DNA of 64,000 nucleotides, taken from positions 248,001 to 312,000 of the forward strand of contig NZ_JAFLHG010000001.1 in assembly GCF_018717645.1 (NCBI RefSeq), in the 5' to 3' direction. The stretch comes from Microbacterium flavum. GTDB lineage: Bacteria > Actinomycetota > Actinomycetes > Actinomycetales > Microbacteriaceae. This document shows positions 8,279 to 16,074 of the stretch, piece by piece; position 1 is the stretch's first letter, and each line of letters begins with the position of its first letter. Under the pieces are notes generated by a model. It made no database searches and was not told the DNA's origin. It saw nothing but the letters and a program-made list of their open reading frames with translations. The translations under genes were made by a program, and so were the position numbers.

Positions 8279-9937
8279 ATGAGCCGCGCAGGACAGCCCG
8301 CAGAAGCCTCCGACCTCATCGACATCGATGAGCTCATCGCCGCCTATTACGACCGCAAGCCGGATGCCTCGGTGCCCGCGCAGCGCGTCGCGTTCGGCAC
8401 GAGCGGCCACCGCGGCTCGTCCCTCTCGACGAGCTTCAACGAGGATCACATCCTCGCGACGACGCAGGCGATCGCCGACTACCGGGCGGAGCAGGGCATC
8501 ACGGGCCCCCTGTTCCTCGGTCGCGACACGCACGGACTCTCGCTGCCCGCGGAGCGATCGGCGATCGAGGTGCTCGTCGCGAACGGCGTCGACGTGCGCA
8601 CCGACGCGCGCGACTCGTGGGTGCCGACGCCCGCGCTCAGCCACGCGATCCTCGCCTACAACACGGCCCTTCGACGGGCTCAGGGACCGGGTGAGCACGC
8701 GGGTCGCGCCGACGGCATCGTGGTCACTCCGAGCCACAACCCGCCGCGCGACGGCGGCTTCAAATACAACCCGCCGCACGGCGGCCCGGCCGACACCGAC
8801 GCGACGGGGTGGATCGCCGACCGCGCGAACGCCTACATCGAGGCGGGCCTCGAGGGCGTGCGCCGCACGCGCGCCGCCGACATCCCCGACGACGCCGTCG
8901 GCTCCTACGACTTCCGCGAGGGCTACGTCGCCGACCTCGAGAACATCATCGACGTCGAGGCCATCAAGAAGGCCGGCATCCGCATCGGCGCCGACCCGCT
9001 CGGAGGGGCGTCGGTCGAGTACTGGGCCCTCATCGGCGAGCGCTACGGCCTCGACCTCACGGTGGTGAACCCCGACGTCGACCCGACCTGGCGGTTCATG
9101 ACGCTCGACTGGGACGAGAAGATCCGCATGGATCCGTCCTCGCCCTCGGCCATGGCCTCCCTCGTCGCACGGCGCGACGAGTACGACATCCTCACCGGGA
9201 ACGACGCCGACGCGGACCGGCACGGCATCGTCACGCCCGACGCGGGGCTGATGAACCCGAACCACTACCTCGCCGTCGCGATCGACTACCTCTACGCCAA
9301 CCGTCCGCAGTGGCCGTCGGATGCCGCGATCGGCAAGACGCTCGTGTCCTCGATGATCATCGACCGGGTCGCCGAGGCCCTCGGGCGGCGGCTGCTGGAA
9401 GTGCCCGTCGGGTTCAAGTGGTTCGTGCCCGGCCTCCTGGACGGCTCCGTCGCCTTCGGTGGCGAGGAGTCGGCCGGAGCCTCGTTCCTGCGGTTCGACG
9501 GCAGTGTGTGGACGACCGACAAGGACGGCATCCTGCTGTGCCTCCTCGCCGCGGAGATCCTCGCCGTGACGGGCAAGACGCCGTCGCAGCGCTACGCGGA
9601 GCTCGAGTCCGAGTTCGGCGCGTCGGCGTATCAGCGGGTGGACGCCCCGGCCACGCCCGCGCAGAAGGCCGCGCTCGGAAAGCTCGCCCCCGAGGCGGTC
9701 AGCGCGACCGAGCTCGCCGGCGAGCCGATCACGGCGAAGCTCTCGCACGCGCCCGGCAACGGCGCGGCGATCGGCGGGCTCAAGGTGCAGACCGAGCACG
9801 CGTGGTTCGCCGCCCGGCCGTCCGGCACGGAGGACGTCTACAAGCTGTACGCCGAGTCGCTCCGCGGCCCGGAACACCTCGCCGAGGTGCAGGCCGAAGC
9901 CCGCGCCGTGGTGTCGGAGGCGCTCGGCGGAGCGTGA
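8279..9937 (+). CDS. pgm: Phosphoglucomutase (alpha-D-glucose type)
   Basis: Interconverts glucose 1- and 6-phosphate, linking the Leloir pathway and glycogen to glycolysis. The 552 residues match the long bacterial Pgm class: F-G-T-S-G-H-R-G (39-46), catalytic Ser152 in T-P-S-H-N-P-P, the metal-binding G-N-D-A-D-A-D-R-H block, G-G-E-E-S-A-G and the phosphate-binding R-P-S-G-T-E-D near the C-terminus. Just before the catalytic Ser, residues 130-141 are an unusual stretch encoded by a 22-base repeat-like sequence (8667-8688). The reading frame is intact and the active-site residues are present, so the enzyme is probably functional. ATG 8279 has no ribosome-binding site; CAGACT ends six bases upstream, consistent with a leaderless mRNA. 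Confidence 0.95.
   Translation: MSRAGQPAEASDLIDIDELIAAYYDRKPDASVPAQRVAFGTSGHRGSSLSTSFNEDHILATTQAIADYRAEQGITGPLFLGRDTHGLSLPAERSAIEVLVANGVDVRTDARDSWVPTPALSHAILAYNTALRRAQGPGEHAGRADGIVVTPSHNPPRDGGFKYNPPHGGPADTDATGWIADRANAYIEAGLEGVRRTRAADIPDDAVGSYDFREGYVADLENIIDVEAIKKAGIRIGADPLGGASVEYWALIGERYGLDLTVVNPDVDPTWRFMTLDWDEKIRMDPSSPSAMASLVARRDEYDILTGNDADADRHGIVTPDAGLMNPNHYLAVAIDYLYANRPQWPSDAAIGKTLVSSMIIDRVAEALGRRLLEVPVGFKWFVPGLLDGSVAFGGEESAGASFLRFDGSVWTTDKDGILLCLLAAEILAVTGKTPSQRYAELESEFGASAYQRVDAPATPAQKAALGKLAPEAVSATELAGEPITAKLSHAPGNGAAIGGLKVQTEHAWFAARPSGTEDVYKLYAESLRGPEHLAEVQAEARAVVSEALGGA
8667..8688 (+). repeat. Repeat-like segment inside pgm
   Basis: The 22 bases begin CCCTTCGACGGGCT and end CAGGGACC. 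They resemble a short dispersed repeat that I remember from between genes in Microbacteriaceae genomes. It is the only copy noticed here, so repeat status comes from memory. It encodes residues about 130-136 of Pgm in frame. Confidence 0.5.
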
Positions 9938-9946
9938 GCCGCGCGG

Positions 9947-9966
9947 GTGACGGGCCTGCCCGTCAC
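9947..9966 (+). terminator. Perfect hairpin after pgm
   Basis: GTGACGGGC (9947-9955) and GCCCGTCAC (9958-9966) are perfect 9-base arms around CT, nine bases after the pgm stop. There is no T-run. It is probably the pgm terminator. Confidence 0.6.
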
Positions 9967-10040
9967 ACCTCCGCGCGCGGCGCGTAGTCGGCGTTCGCGC
10001 GCGGCGCACCCGCGCGTCACACCTCCGCGCGCGGCGCGTA
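9961..10040. repeat. 26-bp direct repeat, two perfect copies
   Basis: Twenty-six identical bases starting CGTCACACCTCC and ending GGCGCGTA lie at 9961-9986 and 10015-10040, with a 54-base period. The 28 bases between contain a partial third copy of the core CGCGCGCGGCGC. They lie in the 176-base gap between the convergent pgm and glycerate kinase genes; no ORF of protein character is present in this gap. Confidence 0.7.
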
Positions 10041-10113
10041 CCGTTTGCAGGACCCACCGTGGCCGCGGCGCGCCCGAGGCCCGGAAATCCGCGGGATCAG
10101 CGCGGGCGAGGCC

Positions 10114-11211
10114 TCATTCGTCCTGCGTACGGTACGCCGCGAGGCGCGCACCGGCCGCGCGGAGCCACCTCGTCGGGTCGGCGAGGCTCGCCGCGGGTGA
10201 GCCGGCGAGCTCGCTCAGCGACAGCGCTGCGGCGAAGCCAGAGACATCCGCGTCCCCGGTGATCCGGCCCGCGACGATCGCCGCCGGGATGCCCGCGCGC
10301 TCCGCCGCCTCACGCACGAAGCCGGGCACCTTTCCGGCGCTGGACTGCGGATCGAAGGAACCCTCACCGGTGATCACGAGGCTCGCCTCGGCGATCGACG
10401 CGTCGAGCCCGACGAGGGCGGCGACCTCGTCGGCGCCGGGCACGAGTCGCGCTCCCCACGCGAGGAGGGCGAACCCCGTCCCGCCGGCGGCGCCCGCCCC
10501 GGGCGTCGACGGATCGATCTGCGGCGCCTCTTCCGCGACGCGCGCGAGCCCGGCCTCGGCGCGCGCCACGTCCCGCACCCCCTTCTGCGGGCCGTATACC
10601 GCCGCCGCCCCGGTCGGGCCGAGGAGGGGGTTTCTCACGTCGGTCAGGACCGTGACCCCGCCGCTGGGCGGCAGCCGCAGCGATCCGGCGTCCGTCCGGA
10701 CGATCTCGGGAAGGCCGCGCCCCCCGTCGGGGATGGGCGCCCCGTCCGCGCCGAAGAATCGCAGCCCGAGCGCCGACAGCACGCCGACGCCGCCATCCGT
10801 CGACGCGCTCGATCCGATCCCGAGGACGAGGCGCCGGGCACCGCCATCGAGTGCCGCGGCGATGGCCTCGCCGAAGCCTCGCGTCGAGGCATCCCAGGGC
10901 CGCAGCTCGCCCGCGAGGAGCTCGATCCCACTCGTCGAGGCGAGTTCGACGACGCCGGTGCCGTCCGGCAGAAGCAGCCAGGATGCCTCGACGGGTCGGC
11001 CGGCGGGCCCGGTGACCGTGACCGGCATGCGCCGCGCCTCCGGAAGGGCCGCGGCGACGGCGTCGAGCGTCCCTTCCCCGCCGTCGGCCATGGGCCGCAG
11101 GAGGACCTCGTCCGCGGGGCGCTCCGCGAGCCAGCCCTGCGCGAGGGCGGCGCACGCCGCGGCGGCGCCGATCGAACCCTTGAAGCTGTCCAGGGCGATC
11201 ACCACACGCAT
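10114..11211 (-). CDS. glxK: Glycerate kinase (GlxK/GarK family)
   Basis: Phosphorylates D-glycerate with ATP, probably giving 2-phosphoglycerate. The 365-residue sequence starts with the family signature V-I-A-L-D-S-F-K-G-S, followed by P-M-A-D-G-G-E-G-T near residue 41. Further conserved blocks are G-I-G-S-S-A-S-T-D-G-G, G-P-Q-K-G and I-T-G-E-G-S-F-D-P-Q-S. GGAGGGAG lies six to seven bases before ATG 11211 and a TAGGCT -10 box is at 11246-11241. It stands alone; its role is probably salvage of glycerate from sugar acids or glyoxylate. It converges with pgm. Confidence 0.94.
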   Translation of the reverse strand: MRVVIALDSFKGSIGAAAACAALAQGWLAERPADEVLLRPMADGGEGTLDAVAAALPEARRMPVTVTGPAGRPVEASWLLLPDGTGVVELASTSGIELLAGELRPWDASTRGFGEAIAAALDGGARRLVLGIGSSASTDGGVGVLSALGLRFFGADGAPIPDGGRGLPEIVRTDAGSLRLPPSGGVTVLTDVRNPLLGPTGAAAVYGPQKGVRDVARAEAGLARVAEEAPQIDPSTPGAGAAGGTGFALLAWGARLVPGADEVAALVGLDASIAEASLVITGEGSFDPQSSAGKVPGFVREAAERAGIPAAIVAGRITGDADVSGFAAALSLSELAGSPAASLADPTRWLRAAGARLAAYRTQDE

Positions 11212-11247
11212 CGCGCACTCCCTCCGGCCCGCTCGGCGTCAGCCTAG

Positions 11248-11490
11248 TGTCCGCTCTCGCCATGGGCAGTTCTCCCCATCGGCACCCTGCCCGAACAGCC
11301 GGGGCTGCGTGCCCCGACCCTGACCGCCGACTACTGGTACACGGTGCCGAACTCCAAACGGCTCGTGGTCGCGACCTTCTCGACGCCGATGGCCGACATC
11401 CCGAACCTCATGCTGAGCTCCTTCGATGCACTCGTCGCGGCGTCGTACTGGGAGAGTACGCAGACGTCGTCGAACGATGGAGCTCGATGA
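11248..11490 (+). pseudogene. Gene remnant without a start codon
   Basis: One plus-strand frame is open from a TAG at 11245-11247 to TGA at 11488-11490 and reads like real protein: L-T-A-D-Y-W-Y-T-V-P-N-S-K-R-L, then V-V-A-T-F-S-T-P-M-A-D-I-P-N-L, then S-F-D-A-L-V-A-A-S-Y-W-E. The composition differs from the Arg/Pro-rich shadow frames around it. There is no ATG or GTG before the conserved-looking part and no ribosome-binding site. I read it as the 3' end of a decayed gene of unknown family. The 59 bases up to the LacI stop hold nothing I recognise. Confidence 0.45.
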
Positions 11491-11549
11491 GCTCGTTGAT
11501 CACCGGAGAAGCCGGGCACATCGGAGCCCGCGCCGTGCGCGCCACGCGG

Positions 11550-12617
11550 TCAGACTCCGGATCGGGACGCGCCGCGGGGCGCCGTCCCGGTGCTGTCCCT
11601 GACGACCAGCTCGGTGGGCACCAGCAGGCGCGGCCGCGCCTCGTCGCCCTCGATCTCGGCGACCAGCGCCTGCAGTGACCTCTCACCGACGAGGTCGAAA
11701 TGCTGGCGAACGGTGGTCAGCGCCGGCCAGAAGTCGGCGCTCTCGGGCATGTCGTCGAAGCCGACCACACTCACTTCCTCCGGGATGCGGCGCCCGGCCT
11801 CGTGGAGGGCGCGGATGACCCCGAGGGCCATCTGGTCGTTCGCCACGAACACGCCGGTCACCTCTGGGTCGCGCGCGAGCGCCCTACCGATGCGATACCC
11901 CGAGCGCGGTGTCCAATCGCCGACGGCGACGTCGGGGATGCGGAGGCCGCGTTCACGCAGGACGTCCTCCCAGGCGCGGCGGCGGCGCTCCGCAGCGAAG
12001 GAGTCCTGCGGGCCGGACACGTGCCAGACCGTTTCATGTCCGAGCTCGAGCAAGTGCTCCACCGCGATCCGTGCGCCCTGGGCCTGATCCGTATCGACGA
12101 CGGGGTAGGGGTGCGATGCGCTGGAATCCACCACCACCACGGGCAGACCGGTGGGCAGTGCGATGTCCGCCTCGCCGAGCCGGTGGCGTTCGATGAGGAT
12201 GATCACGCCGTCCACGGCATGCTCGCCGAGACGGTCGAAGGCACCCGCGACGTCCTGTTGCGACGCCGTCTCGACGGGGATCAGCGTGAGCGAGTATCCC
12301 GCGGCGGCTGCGGTGGAGGCGATCGCGTCGAGCGTGCGCGAGTTGCCGTACGACGACAGCGAGAAGAGGATGACGCCGATGGAGCGGAACCGCCCCGACC
12401 GCAGCGCGCGCGCGGCGCTGTTCGGGCGGTACCCGAGCGAGCGCATCGCCGAAAGCACCCGGGCGCGCGTCTCCGGATCGACGTTGTCGCGGTCATTGGC
12501 CACCCGCGAGACGGTCTGACCCGAGACTCCCGCGACCCGTGCGACGTCCGCCATCGACGTCTCGCGCCGACGCCCGCGCGTCCCCGTCGCCGGGGCATCA
12601 TCGGGTGAGTCGACCAT
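11550..12617 (-). CDS. LacI-family regulator of the arabinoside/galactoside operon
   Basis: A 355-residue repressor with a LacI helix-turn-helix (M-A-D-V-A-R-V-A-G-V-S-G-Q-T-V-S-R-V) and a sugar-binding effector domain ending V-V-G-F-D-D and P-A-L-T-T-V-R-Q. ATG 12617 was chosen over 12632 because GGAAGG lies about eight bases upstream. It is divergent from the ABC permease operon, and two 16-bp palindromes lie in the intergenic region, one on the -35 and one on the -10 of the permease promoter. This is a standard repressor layout, so it probably silences the operon without its oligosaccharide inducer. It is clearly paralogous to the LacI at 20608. Confidence 0.94.
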   Translation of the reverse strand: MVDSPDDAPATGTRGRRRETSMADVARVAGVSGQTVSRVANDRDNVDPETRARVLSAMRSLGYRPNSAARALRSGRFRSIGVILFSLSSYGNSRTLDAIASTAAAAGYSLTLIPVETASQQDVAGAFDRLGEHAVDGVIILIERHRLGEADIALPTGLPVVVVDSSASHPYPVVDTDQAQGARIAVEHLLELGHETVWHVSGPQDSFAAERRRRAWEDVLRERGLRIPDVAVGDWTPRSGYRIGRALARDPEVTGVFVANDQMALGVIRALHEAGRRIPEEVSVVGFDDMPESADFWPALTTVRQHFDLVGERSLQALVAEIEGDEARPRLLVPTELVVRDSTGTAPRGASRSGV

Positions 12618-12630
12618 CGAGCGCCCTTCC

Positions 12631-12646
12631 ATATTGACGTTGACAT
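12631..12646. promoter_or_regulatory. LacI operator O1
   Basis: ATATTGACGTTGACAT matches ATGTTTACGTCAACAT (O2), read on the other strand, at 13 of 16 positions. It overlaps the -35 box of the permease promoter. Confidence 0.75.
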
Positions 12647-12669
12647 GATACCCCCCGGCCGGTTATGTT
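12640..12669 (+). promoter_or_regulatory. Promoter of the arabinoside ABC operon
   Basis: TTGACA (12640-12645) and TATGTT (12664-12669) are separated by 18 bases. Both boxes overlap operator sequences, which fits repression by the divergent LacI. Confidence 0.65.
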
Positions 12670-12680
12670 TACGTCAACAT
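12665..12680. promoter_or_regulatory. LacI operator O2
   Basis: ATGTTTACGTCAACAT is a near-perfect palindrome covering the -10 and start-site region. Its centre is 34 bases from that of O1. Confidence 0.8.
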
Positions 12681-12721
12681 CCGACCTCCTCGTCGGATCC
12701 ACCATGCAAGGCAGAAGGACA

Positions 12722-13645
12722 ATGACGACCACGGCACCTGCACCGGCGTTCGCGCCACCCCGCAAACAGCGCACGCGCATCAGCGTCGAACAACGCGGGT
12801 GGCTCTTCGTCGCCCCCTTCGCGATCGTGTTCACCCTCGTCTTTCTCGCACCGCTCGCGTACTCGCTCTGGCTGAGCCTGTTCCGCGATCAGCTCGTCGG
12901 CGGCAACGCCTTCGTCGGGATCGACAACTACGTCACCGCGCTCGGCGACGAAAAGTTCTGGGACGGGTTCCTCCGCGTCCTGGCCTTCCTCGTCGTGCAG
13001 GTCCCGATCATGCTCATCCTGGCCCTCGCCGCCGCGCTCGCGATCGACAGCGCGCGCCTGCACGCCGCCGGGTTCACCCGGATCGTGATCTTCCTCCCCT
13101 ACGCCGTTCCCGCCGTCGTCGCCGTCCTCATGTGGGGCTACATCTACGGCGACCAGTTCGGGCTCACCTCGAACATCAACGACCTGCTGGGCAGCGACGT
13201 CCTCCGCCCGTTCGACCCGCAGTGGATGCTGCTGTCGATCGGCAACATCGTCACGTGGGAGTTCGTGGGCTACAACATGCTCATCTTCTACTCCGCGCTC
13301 AAGACGATCCCCGGCGAGCTCTATGAAGCGGCATCCATCGACGGCGCGGGCGCCTGGCGCACGATCTCGGCGATCAAGATCCCCGCCATCCGCGGCGCCA
13401 TCGTCATCGCGACGATCTTCTCGATCATCGGCAGCTTCCAGCTGTTCAACGAGCCCAACATCCTCAAGCCGCTCGCCCCGAACATCATCACGACGAACTT
13501 CACGCCGAACATGTACGCCTACAACCTCTCCTTCGCCGGCCAGCAGTACAACTACGCGGCCACGATCGCCATCATCATGGGCATCATCACGGCGGCGATC
13601 GCCTACGTCGTGCAGTTGCGCGGCTCGCGGCAGGAGGTGCGCTGA
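12722..13645 (+). CDS. Sugar ABC transporter permease (MalF type)
   Basis: First gene of the arabinoside/galactoside operon: a 307-residue membrane protein with six hydrophobic segments. The coupling-loop EAA motif reads Y-E-A-A-S-I-D-G-A-G-A-W-R. ATG 12722 follows AGAAGGACA. It partners the next gene, with which it overlaps by one base (TGATG). The ATPase is not encoded here, as is common for actinobacterial cluster-1 sugar importers that share an MsiK-type ATPase. The likely cargo is an oligosaccharide with arabinose and galactose, inferred from the downstream GH51 and GH35 genes. Confidence 0.94.
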   Translation: MTTTAPAPAFAPPRKQRTRISVEQRGWLFVAPFAIVFTLVFLAPLAYSLWLSLFRDQLVGGNAFVGIDNYVTALGDEKFWDGFLRVLAFLVVQVPIMLILALAAALAIDSARLHAAGFTRIVIFLPYAVPAVVAVLMWGYIYGDQFGLTSNINDLLGSDVLRPFDPQWMLLSIGNIVTWEFVGYNMLIFYSALKTIPGELYEAASIDGAGAWRTISAIKIPAIRGAIVIATIFSIIGSFQLFNEPNILKPLAPNIITTNFTPNMYAYNLSFAGQQYNYAATIAIIMGIITAAIAYVVQLRGSRQEVR

Positions 13646-14523
13646 TGGCTGCTCCCGCCCTGGCCCGGACCTCCCCTGCGCACACCCGCCGCTCCCTCGT
13701 CCTGACGCTCGTGATGAGCGCGTTCCTGATCTACACCCTCCTCCCCCTCTTCTGGCTCGTGATCAACGCGACGAAGTCGCAGGCGGATCTGTTCAGCTCG
13801 TTCGGCCTGTGGTTCTCCGACGACGTCCAGCTGTGGGAGAACATCCGTCAGACGCTCACCTATCGCGACGGCATCTTCGTGCGGTGGCTCGGCAACACGC
13901 TGCTGTACGTCGTCGTCGGCGCCGGGGGCGCGACGATCCTCGCGACGATGGCGGGCTACGGCCTGGCGAAGTACAACTTCCGCGGCCGGAAGGCGGTCTT
14001 CGCCGTCATCCTGGGTGCGATCGCCGTCCCCGGCACGGCCCTGGCCGTCCCCACCTTCCTCATGTTCAGCCAGCTCGGGCTGACGAACACCCCCTGGGCG
14101 ATCATCATCCCCTCCCTCATCAGCCCCTTCGGGCTGTACCTCATCTGGGTGTACGCGACCGACGCCGTGCCGACCGAACTCCTCGAGGCGGCGCGCATGG
14201 ACGGTGCGGGCGAGTTCCGCACGTTCTTCACCATCTCCGCGCGGCTGCTGGCACCCGGGATCGTGACGGTCGTGCTGTTCGCCGTCGTCGCCACCTGGAA
14301 CAACTACTTCCTGCCGCTGATCATGCTGAGCGATCCGTCCTGGTACCCGCTCACGGTCGGGCTCAACCAGTGGAACGCACAGGCCATCGGTGTCGGCGCG
14401 CAACCCATCTACAACCTGGTGATCACGGGGTCGCTCCTGTCGATCATCCCCATCGTCGTCGCCTTCCTCCTGCTGCAGCGGTTCTGGCAGTCGGGGCTGA
14501 GCGCCGGAAGCGTCAAGCAGTGA
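13645..14523 (+). CDS. Sugar ABC transporter permease (MalG type)
   Basis: A 292-residue partner permease with an N-terminal membrane segment, a large external loop and five more membrane segments. The EAA motif reads L-E-A-A-R-M-D-G-A-G-E-F-R-T-F-F, and the C-terminus F-W-Q-S-G-L-S-A-G-S-V-K is typical of MalG-type permeases. The start ATG overlaps the stop of the preceding permease by one base, so translation is probably coupled. It forms the membrane channel with the previous gene product. Confidence 0.94.
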   Translation: MAAPALARTSPAHTRRSLVLTLVMSAFLIYTLLPLFWLVINATKSQADLFSSFGLWFSDDVQLWENIRQTLTYRDGIFVRWLGNTLLYVVVGAGGATILATMAGYGLAKYNFRGRKAVFAVILGAIAVPGTALAVPTFLMFSQLGLTNTPWAIIIPSLISPFGLYLIWVYATDAVPTELLEAARMDGAGEFRTFFTISARLLAPGIVTVVLFAVVATWNNYFLPLIMLSDPSWYPLTVGLNQWNAQAIGVGAQPIYNLVITGSLLSIIPIVVAFLLLQRFWQSGLSAGSVKQ

Positions 14524-14610
14524 ACGAGGGGCGCTGTTTGCCCGTGCACCGAAACCCCCTCACCGGAGCGTCCTGCGCCGGTTCTCCAACAACGAAGTGA
14601 AGGACATCTC

Positions 14611-15960
14611 ATGAAGATCATGGGCAAGGGGTCGCGTCGCATCGCGATCGCGCTCGCAGCGGTCCTCGTCGCGAGCGGCTCACTCGCCGGCTGCGCGTCG
14701 AGCAGCTCCGGCGGCGGAACCGGCGGCGGCAGCGCTGCCGACCTCGACGCCGCGCTCCAGAAGGGCGGCGAGATCACCTACTGGTCATGGACGCCCTCCG
14801 CGGAGGCGCAGGTCAAGGCCTTCGAGGCGAAGTATCCGAACGTGAAGGTCGACTACGTCAACGCGGGGACCAACAAGGACGAGTACGCGAAGCTCCAGAA
14901 CGCCATCAAGGCCGGCTCGGGGGCACCCGACGTCGTGCAGATCGAGTACTACGCGTTCCCGCAGTTCGCCCTGTCGGAATCGCTCCTCGACCTCGCACCG
15001 TACGGCTTCGCCGACCTGGAGAAGGACTACAGCACGGGCCCCTGGGGCTCGGTCGACTTCGACGGCAAGCTCTACGGCCTCCCGCAGGATTCGGGCCCCA
15101 TGGCCTTGTTCTACAACAAGGAGGTCTTCGACCAGTACGGCATCGACGTCCCTACCACCTGGGACGAATACGTCGCCGCCGCCGAGAAGCTCCACACCGC
15201 CGACCCGACGAAGTACCTCACCGCCGACACCGGCGACTCCGGGTTCACCACGAGCATGATCTGGCAGGCGGGCGGCACGCCCTTCATCACGAAGAACGGC
15301 ACCGACGTCACCCTGGACCTGCAGGATGCCGGGTCGAAGAAGTTCGCCGACAACTGGAACCGCCTCCTGCAGAAGGGGCTGCTCTCGACCACCCCCAGCT
15401 GGAGCGACGAGTGGTTCAAGGGCCTCGGCGACGGATCGATCGCCTCGCTCGTCATCGGCGCGTGGATGCCGGGCGTCCTCGAGTCCTCGGTCAAGGACGG
15501 CGCCGGCAAGTGGCGCGTCGCGCCGATCCCCACCTATGACGACACCCCCGCCAACGCCGAGAACGGCGGCGGCGGCCAGGCGGTCACCAAGCAGAGCAAG
15601 AACCCCGCTCTTGCTGCGGCGTTCCTCAAGTGGCTGAACAACGACCCCGAGTCGCTGAAGATCTTCGCCGAGTCGGGCGGGTTCCCCTCCACGACGGCGC
15701 AGCTGAGCGACGCGGCCTTCCTGGGCCAGGCATCCGATTACTTCGGCGGTCAGAAGATCAACGAGGTGCTCACCGACGGCGCGAAGAACGTCGTCAACGG
15801 CTGGAGCTACCTCCCGTTCCAGGTGTACGCGAACAGCATCTTCGGTGACACGGTCGGCCAGGCCTACAAGACGAAGGGCGACCTCAACGAGGGGCTCGCG
15901 TCCTGGCAGAAGCAGCTTGTCGACTACGGGAACGCCCAGGGCTTCTCCGTCAACAAGTGA
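14611..15960 (+). CDS. Sugar ABC transporter substrate-binding lipoprotein
   Basis: A 449-residue extracellular binding protein with a lipoprotein signal ending in S-L-A-G-C and a Gly/Ser linker. The mature N-terminus I-T-Y-W-S-W-T-P-S and the block S-G-A-P-D-V-V-Q-I-E-Y-Y are typical of cluster-B sugar-binding proteins, as is Y-G-L-P-Q-D-S-G-P-M-A-L-F-Y-N. AAGGA lies six bases before the ATG. It is the third gene of the operon and the last of the importer; a strong hairpin (15966-16000) follows and the glycosidase genes come after it. Ligand inferred: an arabino- or galacto-oligosaccharide. Confidence 0.94.
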   Translation: MKIMGKGSRRIAIALAAVLVASGSLAGCASSSSGGGTGGGSAADLDAALQKGGEITYWSWTPSAEAQVKAFEAKYPNVKVDYVNAGTNKDEYAKLQNAIKAGSGAPDVVQIEYYAFPQFALSESLLDLAPYGFADLEKDYSTGPWGSVDFDGKLYGLPQDSGPMALFYNKEVFDQYGIDVPTTWDEYVAAAEKLHTADPTKYLTADTGDSGFTTSMIWQAGGTPFITKNGTDVTLDLQDAGSKKFADNWNRLLQKGLLSTTPSWSDEWFKGLGDGSIASLVIGAWMPGVLESSVKDGAGKWRVAPIPTYDDTPANAENGGGGQAVTKQSKNPALAAAFLKWLNNDPESLKIFAESGGFPSTTAQLSDAAFLGQASDYFGGQKINEVLTDGAKNVVNGWSYLPFQVYANSIFGDTVGQAYKTKGDLNEGLASWQKQLVDYGNAQGFSVNK

Positions 15961-15965
15961 CAGAC

Positions 15966-16000
15966 CCGCGGGGACGGACTGCCCGAGCCCGTCCCCGCGG
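15966..16000 (+). terminator. Strong hairpin after the binding-protein gene
   Basis: Perfect 12-base arms (15966-15977 and 15989-16000) with an 11-base loop begin six bases after the stop codon. There is no T-run, so read-through into the glycosidase genes is likely. It probably lowers downstream expression or stabilises the importer mRNA. Confidence 0.65.
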
Positions 16001-16074
16001 TCCACTCCCCCACGATGTCGACGGGCGGGCGCTCGCCGTCCGCCCGTCGACTGCCTCCCGAACGGAGCAGTCCC

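Noticed and set aside
8273..8279. Upstream GTG start for pgm
   Set aside because: The ATG at 8279 sits six bases after a -10-like box and begins the plausible protein; the GTG would add only two residues.
9961..10040. CRISPR array
   Set aside because: Only two full copies with a repeat-like spacer of the same composition; no cas genes nearby.
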